From an uncultured Eubacterium sp. (GTDB lineage: Bacteria > Bacillota > Clostridia > Peptostreptococcales > Anaerovoracaceae): 44,514 nucleotides of DNA. The DNA is taken from positions 1 to 44,514 of the forward strand of contig CALCKF010000088.1 of assembly GCA_937966095.1 (NCBI GenBank). Direction: 5' to 3'. Shown piece after piece: positions 1 through 7,717 of this stretch. The position numbers and the translations under genes are program-made. The notes under the pieces are model-generated. The model saw only the letters and a list, made by a program, of their open reading frames with translations, was not told the origin of the DNA and made no database searches. Numbering within the stretch: position 1 is the stretch's first letter; each line of letters starts with the position of its first letter.

Positions 1-926
1 TGGAATGAAAAGCCTGCTATTGTCACCCAGTTTTGCGCTCCGTATTTTGCTGTGCCCAGAAGAAGGTTGACCAGCAAGAGAATGACACTTATAGCCATAA
101 GTATGTATGTTATCCTTTTTGCTCTGTTGAGATCACGAAGGTACCAACACAGGCCGAAAAACAGTGCCACACCTAAAATTATGCAGAAAGCCTGCTTTAA
201 AACAGTATCAGGATATGCAGATGTTGTGACCGCAAGACTGAGAGTTGAAAGAAAAAACGCTATGATTTCCATTTCAAATCCGATACGCTTCATAGTTCTC
301 ATAAATATCACATAGAACCACATTAGTCCGCATAAAAGGGCGAAGGCAAACGGGAGTGAAGTCGGGAAGTCATCCCCGAGAGATACCCGGAACTGTAATA
401 TCGTAAGAAACTGGAATATGGTGAGAGCTGCAAGAGACGGCCACGGGGAAACAGGCCGTGTTTTCTTCTTTCTCTTTTCGATATTTGACATTCTTTCCTG
501 CAGACTTACAGGATAAAGTGTAAAATCAGCACCTCCTATAGTGAGGATATCTCCTGCTTTTAAAACAGTAGGCTTATTTACAGGTCTGCCGTTTATCCTG
601 GAGCCGTTTTTAGAATCAAGATCATTGTATTTCCATACTCCTTCGGAGTCTCTTATAAGCGTAGCGTGACTGCGGGACACACTTGAAAGGTTAAGTATTA
701 TATCACAGCCCCTGCCTCTTCCTATAAGGTTTTCCCAATGAGTGAGCGGTACGCTGCTGCCGTCCGGGCAACCTAAATAAGCCCAGATTTCAGATGGATT
801 CTTGGCCTGAAGAAGCGAACGTATCTGTCGCACGAGTATAAAGACCGCAAGGATGAGAAATATCCAGCGGACAACTGTTGTAAAATATATGCCTGCCATT
901 TCGGCAGCTGAATTCAGGAGCTCCAT
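1..926 (-). CDS. FHA domain-FtsW/RodA (SEDS) fusion protein, partial
   Basis: Partial gene read from the reverse complement; it starts at ATG 926 and runs off the left edge, leaving 308 codons. AAGGAGGG lies just upstream of the ATG. A membrane segment (about residues 12-30) precedes a forkhead-associated domain (about 50-125) with the expected GRGRGCD, SVSRSHA and NGSRING pieces, which binds phosphothreonine. Several further membrane segments follow, ending in KYGAQNWVTIAGFSF, a signature of the SEDS peptidoglycan glycosyltransferases FtsW, RodA and SpoVE. The likely role is cell-wall glycan polymerisation gated by binding of a Ser/Thr-phosphorylated partner. Such genes often sit with PASTA kinases or penicillin-binding proteins, but that flank is outside the window. 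Confident in the domains, less so in the exact cellular role. Confidence 0.88.
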   Translation of the reverse strand, partial: MELLNSAAEMAGIYFTTVVRWIFLILAVFILVRQIRSLLQAKNPSEIWAYLGCPDGSSVPLTHWENLIGRGRGCDIILNLSSVSRSHATLIRDSEGVWKYNDLDSKNGSRINGRPVNKPTVLKAGDILTIGGADFTLYPVSLQERMSNIEKRKKKTRPVSPWPSLAALTIFQFLTILQFRVSLGDDFPTSLPFAFALLCGLMWFYVIFMRTMKRIGFEMEIIAFFLSTLSLAVTTSAYPDTVLKQAFCIILGVALFFGLCWYLRDLNRAKRITYILMAISVILLLVNLLLGTAKYGAQNWVTIAGFSF

Positions 927-1149
927 TAAGCCCTCCTTGATCGGTTCATATAAATATATGATTCTTTAAAGTATTATAGTAAAAGTTTTTGTAAGAAATG
1001 TGATGGCAAATCATCCATCTATGGTTAAATTATACTAAAAATAAAAAAACGGAGCAATAGTCAAAGTCCTTTGGCGGTTGCGCCGTCATCGTTTAAATGA
1101 TACTATATTATTTGAAATGTATAATCGGTATTTATCTCGGAGGTGTAAA

Positions 1150-1710
1150 ATGTTAAAGTTTGCTTTTATAATAAACATTCCCGGTGCAGATCCGGAAAAG
1201 TATTCATCGGTTTATGAAAATGAGGAAAGTTGTAGTATCATAGCCGGAGTTGACGGAATGGATGCCGGAAGTGAGTATGTAAAGAAACTGATCGGGGAAG
1301 GGTACACTCTTTTTAATCTGTGCGGTGATTTTGATGATGATATCACTGAAAAGATGAGAGCGGATGCAGGAGAGGGCATCGATATAGATCATGCAGCGTA
1401 TTCGATAGACGAGCTTGTGAAGCTCAACAGACTCCAGTCATTCAAGTATTATGGAATAATAATAGCGATGGATGGTGTAGAGAAACCTTATGAAACTGTA
1501 ATAAAAAATGATGAGTGTGTGACTACCGCTGTTTTTGTCAAGGATATGAAACAGGCAAAGAAAGTGGCAAAAGACCTTGTGGATAGGAAAATCGATTTTA
1601 TAGAGCTTTGCAGCTGGTTTGACAGACTTATGATGGAAGAAATAGTCAAATATATAGATGGTGCCGTACCTGTGGGCACATGTGGAGATCTCGATATGAA
1701 ATCTGTGTGA
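1150..1710 (+). CDS. Tandem-duplicated DUF6506-like protein
   Basis: 186 residues. ATG 1150 is chosen because CGGAGGTG lies a few bases upstream; an upstream in-frame start at 1078 has no ribosome site. The protein is two copies of one roughly 90-residue unit (about 1-85 and 97-186). Each begins with a hydrophobic strand (FAFIINI / YYGIIIA) and contains a helix followed by LFNLCGDFDD or FIELCSWFDR, and the second ends with VPVGTCGDLDM. This resembles the small DUF6506 family, usually single-domain and of unknown function; that assignment is from memory. No signal peptide or membrane segment. It appears monocistronic and converges on the hydrogenase operon. Confidence 0.72.
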   Translation: MLKFAFIINIPGADPEKYSSVYENEESCSIIAGVDGMDAGSEYVKKLIGEGYTLFNLCGDFDDDITEKMRADAGEGIDIDHAAYSIDELVKLNRLQSFKYYGIIIAMDGVEKPYETVIKNDECVTTAVFVKDMKQAKKVAKDLVDRKIDFIELCSWFDRLMMEEIVKYIDGAVPVGTCGDLDMKSV

Positions 1711-1732
1711 GAAAGAATAAATAATAAAATAT

Positions 1733-1767
1733 AAAAATGGCGGGATGAATGACATCCCGTCATTTTT
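1733..1767. terminator. Bidirectional intrinsic terminator
   Basis: The arms CGGGATG and CATCCCG enclose a 5-base loop and are flanked by A-rich sequence on one side and CATTTTTAT on the other. The hairpin therefore has a U-tract in both directions and can end both the 1150-1710 gene and the converging hydCBA operon. Confidence 0.85.
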
Positions 1768-1788
1768 ATATCTATGATCAATAAGATT

Positions 1789-3495
1789 TTACTTGTAATG
1801 CAGCAGTCTGTGGGCATTTTCTCCTTTGAGCAAGTCTCCGTAGAGAGCTTCGGTGACAGGGTTCGCCTGAGGTGTTCGTACATTTGACATTCTGTCAGCT
1901 TCATATATACCTGCAGATCTTTCATCTCTTGCTCTGTCTATATCGAATGGCTGGCCGGCACCCGCTATGCAGCCTCCCTGGCATGCCATGACTTCTACGA
2001 AATCATAATGGACTTCTCCTGAATTTATTGCCTGTATGAGATTTTCGGCATTCCTGAGACCGCTTACAACAGCTATTGATAATTCTCTTTCGTCGTTATA
2101 AGGGAGAGTGATCTCCTTGACTCCTTCAAGGCCTCGGACGCCTGTATAGGCAATTTCTTCAAGCTGTGCCCTGTCCGGATCTATTATATTTCTTATAACA
2201 GCTTCAGTAACCCCGCCTGTTACACCGAAGATCATACCTGCTCCGCTGGCTATACCGAAAGGCATATCGACGGCTTCCGGCTGTATGTCTTCAAAGTTCA
2301 GGCCTGATTCGATGATGACGGATATAAGTTCATGGGTGGTTATCGCGAGATCCACGACACGTTCACCATCCAGCTTAAGAGCATCCTTACCTATCTCATA
2401 TTTCTTTGCAGTGCAAGGCATTATCGCAATATTTTTAACAGTCTTGTTATTCTTTTTGCCTTTCAGGTTTCTCTTGGCATTTTCCTTCAGCACAGAACCG
2501 AACATTTCCATAGGTGATTTACAGCTGGAGATATTATCCGTAAGTTCAGGATGTTTGTTTTCTGCATATTTTACCCATGCAGGACAGCATGATGTGAACA
2601 GCGGGAGATTCTCTCCTGAATCAATCCTTCTGATGAATTCTGCGGCCTCTTCTATGACGGTAAGGTCAGCGCCTGTGGCAGTGTCATATACCTCATCAAA
2701 TCCAAGTTTCCTCAGAGCTGCGACGATTTTTCCCATAACATTTGTTCCTTTTGGAAAATTGAACTGATCTCCGAGAGCGACTCTTACGGCAGGGGCTATC
2801 TGTGCCTGTACTATGATGTTTTCATCATTGAGCATTTCCCACAATTCCTGCACATTGCTTTTTATAGTTATCGCTGCTGTAGGACATACTGCAGCGCATT
2901 GTCCGCAGTTTACACAGTTGGATTCTGCAAGCGGCATGTTGAATGCAGGCATTACTTCCATTTTTGAGCCTCTGTTTGCAAAATCTATAGCTCCTACATT
3001 CTGTATTTCATTGCATATCCTTATACAGTCGCCGCATAGTATACATTTATCAGGGTGTCTGATAACAGCGGGAGAAGACATATCCTTTCTCCCGTCCAGA
3101 CTGTATGTCTCAAAACGTACTGTATCTACTCCAAAGCGAGTAGCCAGTTTCAGAAGATCACAGTCACGTCTTTTTTCACATGTTATACAGTCACGATTAT
3201 GATCTGCCAGCATAAGCTCCAGTATCATTTTTCTGTATTCTCTAAGACGGAGTGTGTTGGTCCTTATTTCCATACCGGCTCTTGGAGGAGTAGAGCAAGC
3301 TGCCATTATACCTCCCTTTTTATCTTCGACTATACACATTCTGCATGCTCCGAACGTGGAAAGCTTTGAATAATAGCAGAGAGTAGGAACGTCAAATCCC
3401 GCTTTGCGTATCAGGTCGAGCAGGTTCTTTTCTCCTTCGATAGGAACAGGCCTTCCGTTTACGGTCATTGTTCTTTTGTTATTAATCGTAGTCAT
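1789..3495 (-). CDS. hydA: [FeFe] hydrogenase catalytic subunit (HydA, NADH-linked/bifurcating type)
   Basis: 568 residues. It reversibly reduces protons to H2 at the H-cluster as part of a cytoplasmic trimer with the two upstream gene products. In order: an N-terminal [2Fe-2S] domain (C40, C51, C54, C67), a His-ligated [4Fe-4S] site (H99, C103, C106, C112), two [4Fe-4S] ferredoxin motifs (C151-C161 and C194-C204), and then the H-cluster domain with TSCCPAW (301-307), MPCTAKKYE and the ACQGGCIAGAGQP signature. Length and neighbours fit the trimeric group that couples ferredoxin and NADH oxidation to H2 formation. The ribosome site lies in the last codons of hydB and the gap is 2 bases, so translation is probably coupled. 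The H-cluster maturases HydEFG are not in the window. Confidence 0.96.
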   Translation of the reverse strand: MTTINNKRTMTVNGRPVPIEGEKNLLDLIRKAGFDVPTLCYYSKLSTFGACRMCIVEDKKGGIMAACSTPPRAGMEIRTNTLRLREYRKMILELMLADHNRDCITCEKRRDCDLLKLATRFGVDTVRFETYSLDGRKDMSSPAVIRHPDKCILCGDCIRICNEIQNVGAIDFANRGSKMEVMPAFNMPLAESNCVNCGQCAAVCPTAAITIKSNVQELWEMLNDENIIVQAQIAPAVRVALGDQFNFPKGTNVMGKIVAALRKLGFDEVYDTATGADLTVIEEAAEFIRRIDSGENLPLFTSCCPAWVKYAENKHPELTDNISSCKSPMEMFGSVLKENAKRNLKGKKNNKTVKNIAIMPCTAKKYEIGKDALKLDGERVVDLAITTHELISVIIESGLNFEDIQPEAVDMPFGIASGAGMIFGVTGGVTEAVIRNIIDPDRAQLEEIAYTGVRGLEGVKEITLPYNDERELSIAVVSGLRNAENLIQAINSGEVHYDFVEVMACQGGCIAGAGQPFDIDRARDERSAGIYEADRMSNVRTPQANPVTEALYGDLLKGENAHRLLHYK

Positions 3496-3497
3496 CT

Positions 3498-5375
3498 TTA
3501 GCCCTCCTTAATAGCGTTGAATTTACATTTTTCCATACATGCTTCACATTTTATGCATATAGCTGGATCGATCTCAAACGGCTCTTTTATTTTTCCGGAA
3601 ATTGCGTTTACAGGACATACTTTTGAACATAAGGAGCATCCTTTGCAAAGATCTTTGTCTATGTAGATGACTTTCAGAGCCTGACAGTTTTTAGTCCTGC
3701 ATTTTTTATCAACTATATGTTCAATATATTCATCTCTGAAATATCTTATAGTTGATTCTACCGGATTTGCGGCTGTTTTTCCAAGTCCGCAAAGGGCGGT
3801 GGCGGTAACTGTGTCTGCCAGCTGTTCGAGAGTGTCAAGATCGGACAGTTCACCTTTTCCTGCGACTATTTTTTCCAGGATATCCAGCATTCTCCTTGTC
3901 CCTTCACGACAAGGCACGCATTTTCCGCATGATTCGTTCTGTGTAAAATTCATAAAGAAACGGGCCACTTCGACCATACATGTATCTTCATCCATTACTA
4001 CAAGTCCGCCGGAACCTATCATAGCTCCGACTTTCTTCAGGCTGTCAAAATCCAGTGGAAGGTCGAGGTGTTCTTCGGTAAGACATGCTCCGGATGGTCC
4101 CCCGATCTGTACTGCCTTGAATTTTTTGCCCCCTCTGATACCGCCTCCTATATCATATATGACCTGTCTCAGCGTAGTACCCATAGGCACTTCGATAAGC
4201 CCGGTATTGACAATATTTCCGGTGAGAGCGAAAGCCTTGGTACCGGGACTTTTTTCAGGGCCTATGGATCTGTACCAGTCAGATCCGTTTTTGATTATTA
4301 TAGGGACATTTGCAAAAGTTTCCACGTTATTGAGCAGTGTAGGTTTTCCATAAAGGCCGTGTTCTACCGTTCTCGGAGGTTTTACGCGAGGCATTCCCCG
4401 ATTACCTTCGATGGATGTGGTGAGTGCGCTGCCTTCTCCGCAGACAAATGCGCCTGCGCCCTTCACGATATTTATATCAAAACTGAAATCTGTCCCCAGG
4501 ATGTTTTCTCCCAGTATGCCGATCTCTCTGGCCTGTTTTATGGCTTTATCCAACCTTTCGACAGCCAGCGGGTATTCGGCTCTGACGTATATGTAACCCT
4601 CTTTGGCGCCTGACGCATATCCGGCTATTATCATGCCTTCCAGCATCTTATGAGGATCACCTTCCATGATGCTCCTGTCCATGAATGCACCTGGATCTCC
4701 TTCATCACCATTACATACAACATATTTTACAGGAGATTTCTGAGCTTTGACCTGTGACCATTTTCTTCCTGCGGGGAATCCGGCTCCGCCTCTCCCTCTG
4801 AGGTTAGAATCGGTTATTGTTTTTATGACTTCATCCTCTGTCATGTTAAACATGACTTTTTCCAGAGAGGAATAGCCGCCGTAGGCAATGTATTCCTTTA
4901 CTGACTCAGAATCGATCTGTCCGCAGTCTTCCAGAACTATTCTTGTCTGATGCTTGTAAAACGGTATTTCTTCCTGCTCAGGGTATTTTATGCCGTCTCT
5001 GTTATAGATGAGCCTTTCAACGACTTCATCTCCTATTATAGATTTTTCAACGATTTCACGGCAGTCATCAACGGATACCTTGAGGTAAAAAAGTTTTGAA
5101 GGCTCTATTCTGAGGACCGGACCCATTTCACAGAATCCATGACAGCCGCTTTTTTTCAGGCCTATACTGCCTTCGCAGGCATCGGAATCCAGAGAAACGT
5201 CGCAATTGAGGCCCTTTTCCTCTATGATCTTTTTGATCTCATGGTATATGTTGATAGAGCCGCCTGCTACACATCCTGTACCACCGCAGACATAGATTTT
5301 TTTAACCTGTTTATCCAGATGAGATAAAAACTGTTTTCTGTAATCATCTAATTGTTTTCTATCTTTTATCTTCAT
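3498..5375 (-). CDS. hydB: NuoF-like NADH/FMN subunit of the bifurcating hydrogenase (HydB)
   Basis: 625 residues. An N-terminal thioredoxin-like [2Fe-2S] region (about 25-125, with CGGTGCVAGG and CHGFCEMGP) precedes a NuoF core with the glycine-rich NADH/FMN motif GRGGAGFPAGRKW and the acidic GDEGDPGAFMDR motif. The core's [4Fe-4S] site is ESCGKCVPCREG. The C-terminus carries two ferredoxin motifs (CKGCSLCSKVCP and CIKCEACMEKC). By family it is the flavin site where NADH, ferredoxin and the H2-forming subunit exchange electrons. AGGAGG precedes the ATG; it lies 9 bases after hydC and 2 bases before hydA. Confidence 0.95.
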   Translation of the reverse strand: MKIKDRKQLDDYRKQFLSHLDKQVKKIYVCGGTGCVAGGSINIYHEIKKIIEEKGLNCDVSLDSDACEGSIGLKKSGCHGFCEMGPVLRIEPSKLFYLKVSVDDCREIVEKSIIGDEVVERLIYNRDGIKYPEQEEIPFYKHQTRIVLEDCGQIDSESVKEYIAYGGYSSLEKVMFNMTEDEVIKTITDSNLRGRGGAGFPAGRKWSQVKAQKSPVKYVVCNGDEGDPGAFMDRSIMEGDPHKMLEGMIIAGYASGAKEGYIYVRAEYPLAVERLDKAIKQAREIGILGENILGTDFSFDINIVKGAGAFVCGEGSALTTSIEGNRGMPRVKPPRTVEHGLYGKPTLLNNVETFANVPIIIKNGSDWYRSIGPEKSPGTKAFALTGNIVNTGLIEVPMGTTLRQVIYDIGGGIRGGKKFKAVQIGGPSGACLTEEHLDLPLDFDSLKKVGAMIGSGGLVVMDEDTCMVEVARFFMNFTQNESCGKCVPCREGTRRMLDILEKIVAGKGELSDLDTLEQLADTVTATALCGLGKTAANPVESTIRYFRDEYIEHIVDKKCRTKNCQALKVIYIDKDLCKGCSLCSKVCPVNAISGKIKEPFEIDPAICIKCEACMEKCKFNAIKEG

Positions 5376-5384
5376 TTTTACCTC

Positions 5385-5849
5385 CTATTTCAGTTCTTCA
5401 ACAACAGCAGTAGCCGATTCCGGTGTCATAGCCGGGTATACTTTTTCGTTAATTACCATTACCGGAGCCAGACCGCAGGCACCAAGACATGAAACTGTTT
5501 CAAGGGTAAAAAGACCGTCATCAGTAGTTTTTTTGCTTTCAGACAGAGAAAGCTGTTTTCTCAGCGCATTTAAAATAGGAATGGATTTTCTTACATGACA
5601 TGCAGTTCCATCACAGATCTTTATCACATATTTGCCTTTCGGTTCCAGAGAAAAGTTCTCGTAGAATGTTGCAACGCTGTATATCTTTGCGATACTTACG
5701 TTGATGGCATCTGCAAGATAGAATAAAGCCTCTTTAGGAAGATAGCGATATTCTTCCTGGATGTCCTGTAAAATGGCGACAATGGGTTTTTTGTCACCGT
5801 GACGAGATATTATTTCGTCGATAGTTTTGTACATTTTTTCATTATCCAT
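5385..5849 (-). CDS. hydC: NuoE-like [2Fe-2S] subunit (HydC)
   Basis: 154 residues from ATG 5849, which has AAAGGG upstream. An in-frame ATG at 5894 would give 169 residues but has no ribosome site, so it is the less likely start. The protein has the NuoE/thioredoxin-like fold signature: a helical N-terminus with RHGDKKPIVAILQDIQEEY, VATFYENF, and the four [2Fe-2S] ligands in CDGTACHV and CLGACG. It passes electrons between NADH-linked HydB and the rest of the complex. It is the first gene of hydCBA, with a promoter at 5925-5953. No regulator gene is adjacent. Confidence 0.92.
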   Translation of the reverse strand: MDNEKMYKTIDEIISRHGDKKPIVAILQDIQEEYRYLPKEALFYLADAINVSIAKIYSVATFYENFSLEPKGKYVIKICDGTACHVRKSIPILNALRKQLSLSESKKTTDDGLFTLETVSCLGACGLAPVMVINEKVYPAMTPESATAVVEELK

Positions 5850-5924
5850 CTGTTCTGCCCTTTCTGAAGTGATGTTTAGGGGTGACCTAATCATGAACTA
5901 AAAAATATATGCTTGTATTAAAAT

Positions 5925-5953
5925 ATTTTACATTATGGTTTAAAGATTGTCTA
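5925..5953 (-). promoter_or_regulatory. Sigma-A type promoter of hydCBA
   Basis: On the minus strand TAGACA (5953-5948) and TAAAAT (5930-5925) are 17 bases apart. The predicted start lies near 5918, which keeps both candidate hydC start codons inside the transcript. Confidence 0.7.
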
Positions 5954-6059
5954 CTGTTTTAACGCAAAAAATGGATCTATTTGCTTTTAAATGTAAATAA
6001 AAACTAATTAATTTGCTGCATTTTGAAAAAAGTGCCGGATAATAGCATATAAATATTAA

Positions 6060-6093
6060 TATAAAAAAAAGATCCGTTAATTCATTAACGGAT
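6060..6093 (-). terminator. Intrinsic terminator of birA
   Basis: Arms of 9 bases (ATCCGTTAA / TTAACGGAT, 6072-6093) with a 4-base loop. On the minus strand the hairpin is followed by a run of eight T. It lies just after the birA stop, between birA and the hydC promoter. Confidence 0.88.
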
Positions 6094-6128
6094 TAGACGA
6101 TAAATATTACCTGCTATCATTAAAAAAA

Positions 6129-7109
6129 TTAAAGGCGTATTGAAATTTCTCCTGTTGATAATGTTTCACGTGTGCCGTTGGAATAGAGAACGACAAGCTG
6201 TCCGTTATCGTCGATGTCGAGCACTCTTGCAGGGATACCGGGTATTTCATTTTCCGGAGAGATATTATAGCGTCCTTTATATATCTTCACGGTTTTTCCT
6301 ATAACCATGCTTTTTTCTCTGTAGGGGCCGATAAAAGACCGGGATTCAAGATCGCTGGTATAGTCAAGGGTGCGGCATATTATGGATGCCGCCAGCTGTG
6401 CTTTGGAATAGCTGCCTTCAACAGCGCCTACAGTATCAAGCAGATCTTCGGGGAATCCTTCTACGGTAGTATTGACACCGATACCGATAATAAGCGTTTC
6501 GATCTGGCCTGTTTCAAACCCAGTCATAGCTTCAGTAAGTATGCCGCATACTTTCTTTTTGCCGATATACACATCGTTTACCCATTTTATCTTTGCTTTT
6601 TGGCCGCATACATCTTCTATTGCTTCAGCTACTGAAACGGCTGCCGCAGATGTTACGAGCACGGATCTGGAAAAATCAAAAGACGGCTTTATGATTATGC
6701 TGAGATATATCCCTGTGCGAGGAGAAAAAAAACTACGGCCGAGTCTGCCTCGTCCGCCCGTTTGCTGCATTGCAATAACTGTATCACCATTGCGAAAGCC
6801 TTGCAGAGCTATGTGCTTGGCGGTTATATTGGTGGAGACTACAGTATCATAAACAAAGATGCCGTTGTTTTTATATCTTGCAGGAAGAAATGCCCGGAGA
6901 CTGTCTTCAGTTATCATTTCATCGGTCTCTATGAGGATATAGCCTTTATTGGTCGCTGCATTTATGTTGTAGCCTTCTTCTCTCAGTGAGTTGATGGCCT
7001 TCCATACAGATGTGCGGGATATACCAAGATCTTTGGAGAGATCTTCTCCTGATATGAAATGATCCCCGCTTTTACGGAGTGCTTTTAGAACAGAATCTTT
7101 TGTAGACAT
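6129..7109 (-). CDS. birA: Bifunctional biotin-protein ligase / biotin operon repressor
   Basis: 326 residues from ATG 7109, preceded by AAGGAGGTCACT; a longer in-frame start at 7157 would include the promoter and is rejected. The N-terminal winged helix-turn-helix (about 5-60, with ISGEDLSKDLGISRTSVWKAI) is the DNA-binding repressor part. The catalytic domain contains GGRGRLGR (118-125), which binds biotinyl-AMP, and the KWVNDVYIGKKK motif. A small C-terminal SH3-like domain follows. It biotinylates carrier proteins of biotin-dependent carboxylases and decarboxylases. The carboxyltransferase at 25811 may need such a carrier, but no biotin carrier gene is in the window. The transcript leader is short, about 13 bases. 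Confidence 0.95.
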   Translation of the reverse strand: MSTKDSVLKALRKSGDHFISGEDLSKDLGISRTSVWKAINSLREEGYNINAATNKGYILIETDEMITEDSLRAFLPARYKNNGIFVYDTVVSTNITAKHIALQGFRNGDTVIAMQQTGGRGRLGRSFFSPRTGIYLSIIIKPSFDFSRSVLVTSAAAVSVAEAIEDVCGQKAKIKWVNDVYIGKKKVCGILTEAMTGFETGQIETLIIGIGVNTTVEGFPEDLLDTVGAVEGSYSKAQLAASIICRTLDYTSDLESRSFIGPYREKSMVIGKTVKIYKGRYNISPENEIPGIPARVLDIDDNGQLVVLYSNGTRETLSTGEISIRL

Positions 7110-7128
7110 AGTGACCTCCTTACAAAAA

Positions 7129-7157
7129 ATTTTACTATCCGAAAAAAATATTGTCAA
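7129..7157 (-). promoter_or_regulatory. Sigma-A promoter of birA
   Basis: On the minus strand a perfect TTGACA (7157-7152) and TAAAAT (7134-7129) are separated by 17 bases. The -10 box is only about 20 bases from the birA start codon. I see no obvious BirA operator dyad over it. Confidence 0.78.
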
Positions 7158-7245
7158 TGATATTCAGTACAAATGATGTATAATATGAAAATACGTAAAG
7201 AAAATATGAAAGCCATGATTAAAGTGTATTTATATGATATATATC

Positions 7246-7274
7246 TTGCAATAATCATTTGTATGTGGTAACAT
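7246..7274 (+). promoter_or_regulatory. Probable promoter of rpsO-pnp
   Basis: TTGCAA (7246-7251), a 17-base spacer and TAACAT (7269-7274) preceded by TGG, an extended -10 pattern. It sits upstream of the structured leader of rpsO. The -10 matches only four of six consensus bases. Confidence 0.5.
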
Positions 7275-7292
7275 AAATTGTTCGGAAATTTA

Positions 7293-7338
7293 CCTGCGGC
7301 TGAGTTGACCGAAACTCCGACGATTACTTGGCTGCAGG
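7293..7338 (+). promoter_or_regulatory. Structured rpsO leader, candidate S15 autoregulatory RNA
   Basis: An outer stem pairs CCTGCGGC (7293-7300) with GCTGCAGG (7331-7338), eight pairs including one G-U. It encloses a hairpin of GAGTT (7302-7306) with AACTC (7313-7317). The structure ends about ten bases before the AAGGAGGAG ribosome site of rpsO. S15 is known to repress its own mRNA through junctions of this kind in several bacteria; that this leader does so is inference. Confidence 0.5.
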
Positions 7339-7360
7339 CGTATCAAAAAGGAGGAGAAAA

Positions 7361-7627
7361 ATGATAACAACTGAAAAGAAAGCGGAAATCATCAAGGAGT
7401 ATCAGCTGAAAGAGGGAGATACAGGTTCTCCTGAAGTACAGGTTGCCATACTCACTTACAGAATCAATGATCTTAATGAGCACCTGAAGGTTCACAAGAA
7501 AGACCACCATTCAAGAAGAGGCCTTTTAAAGATGGTAGGACAGAGAAGAAACCTTCTTAATTACCTAAAGGAAAAGGATCTTGAAAGATATAGAGATCTT
7601 GTTGCTCGTTTAGGTTTGAGAAAGTAA
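7361..7627 (+). CDS. rpsO: 30S ribosomal protein S15
   Basis: 88 residues, the family's normal length. ATG 7361 is chosen for its AAAGGAGGAG site; an upstream in-frame start at 7328 lies inside the leader structure. The sequence contains the S15 signatures GDTGSPEVQVAILTYRINDL, HKKDHHSRRGLLKMVGQRR and LGLRK. S15 binds the central domain of 16S rRNA early in small-subunit assembly. It is followed by pnp, the classic rpsO-pnp order, with a hairpin between them. Confidence 0.98.
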   Translation: MITTEKKAEIIKEYQLKEGDTGSPEVQVAILTYRINDLNEHLKVHKKDHHSRRGLLKMVGQRRNLLNYLKEKDLERYRDLVARLGLRK

Positions 7628-7643
7628 ATTAAACTTAAAATTT

Positions 7644-7677
7644 AGGCGGGGCACATCGATACTCCGTCTTTTTTTTA
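7644..7677 (+). terminator. Hairpin with U-tract between rpsO and pnp
   Basis: AGGCGGGG pairs with CTCCGTCT around a 10-base loop and is followed by a run of eight T. It looks like an intrinsic terminator, probably leaky, since pnp follows at once with no evident promoter of its own. It would make pnp mRNA less abundant than rpsO mRNA. Confidence 0.75.
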
Positions 7678-7717
7678 TGAAGGACAAAGAAGAATAAACA
7701 GGAGGTAGTTGTTTATT

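Noticed and set aside
5995..6040. Minus-strand CCGGCAC near hydC as a sigma-54 promoter
   Set aside because: No GC lies ten bases after the GG, and a good sigma-A promoter exists closer to hydC.
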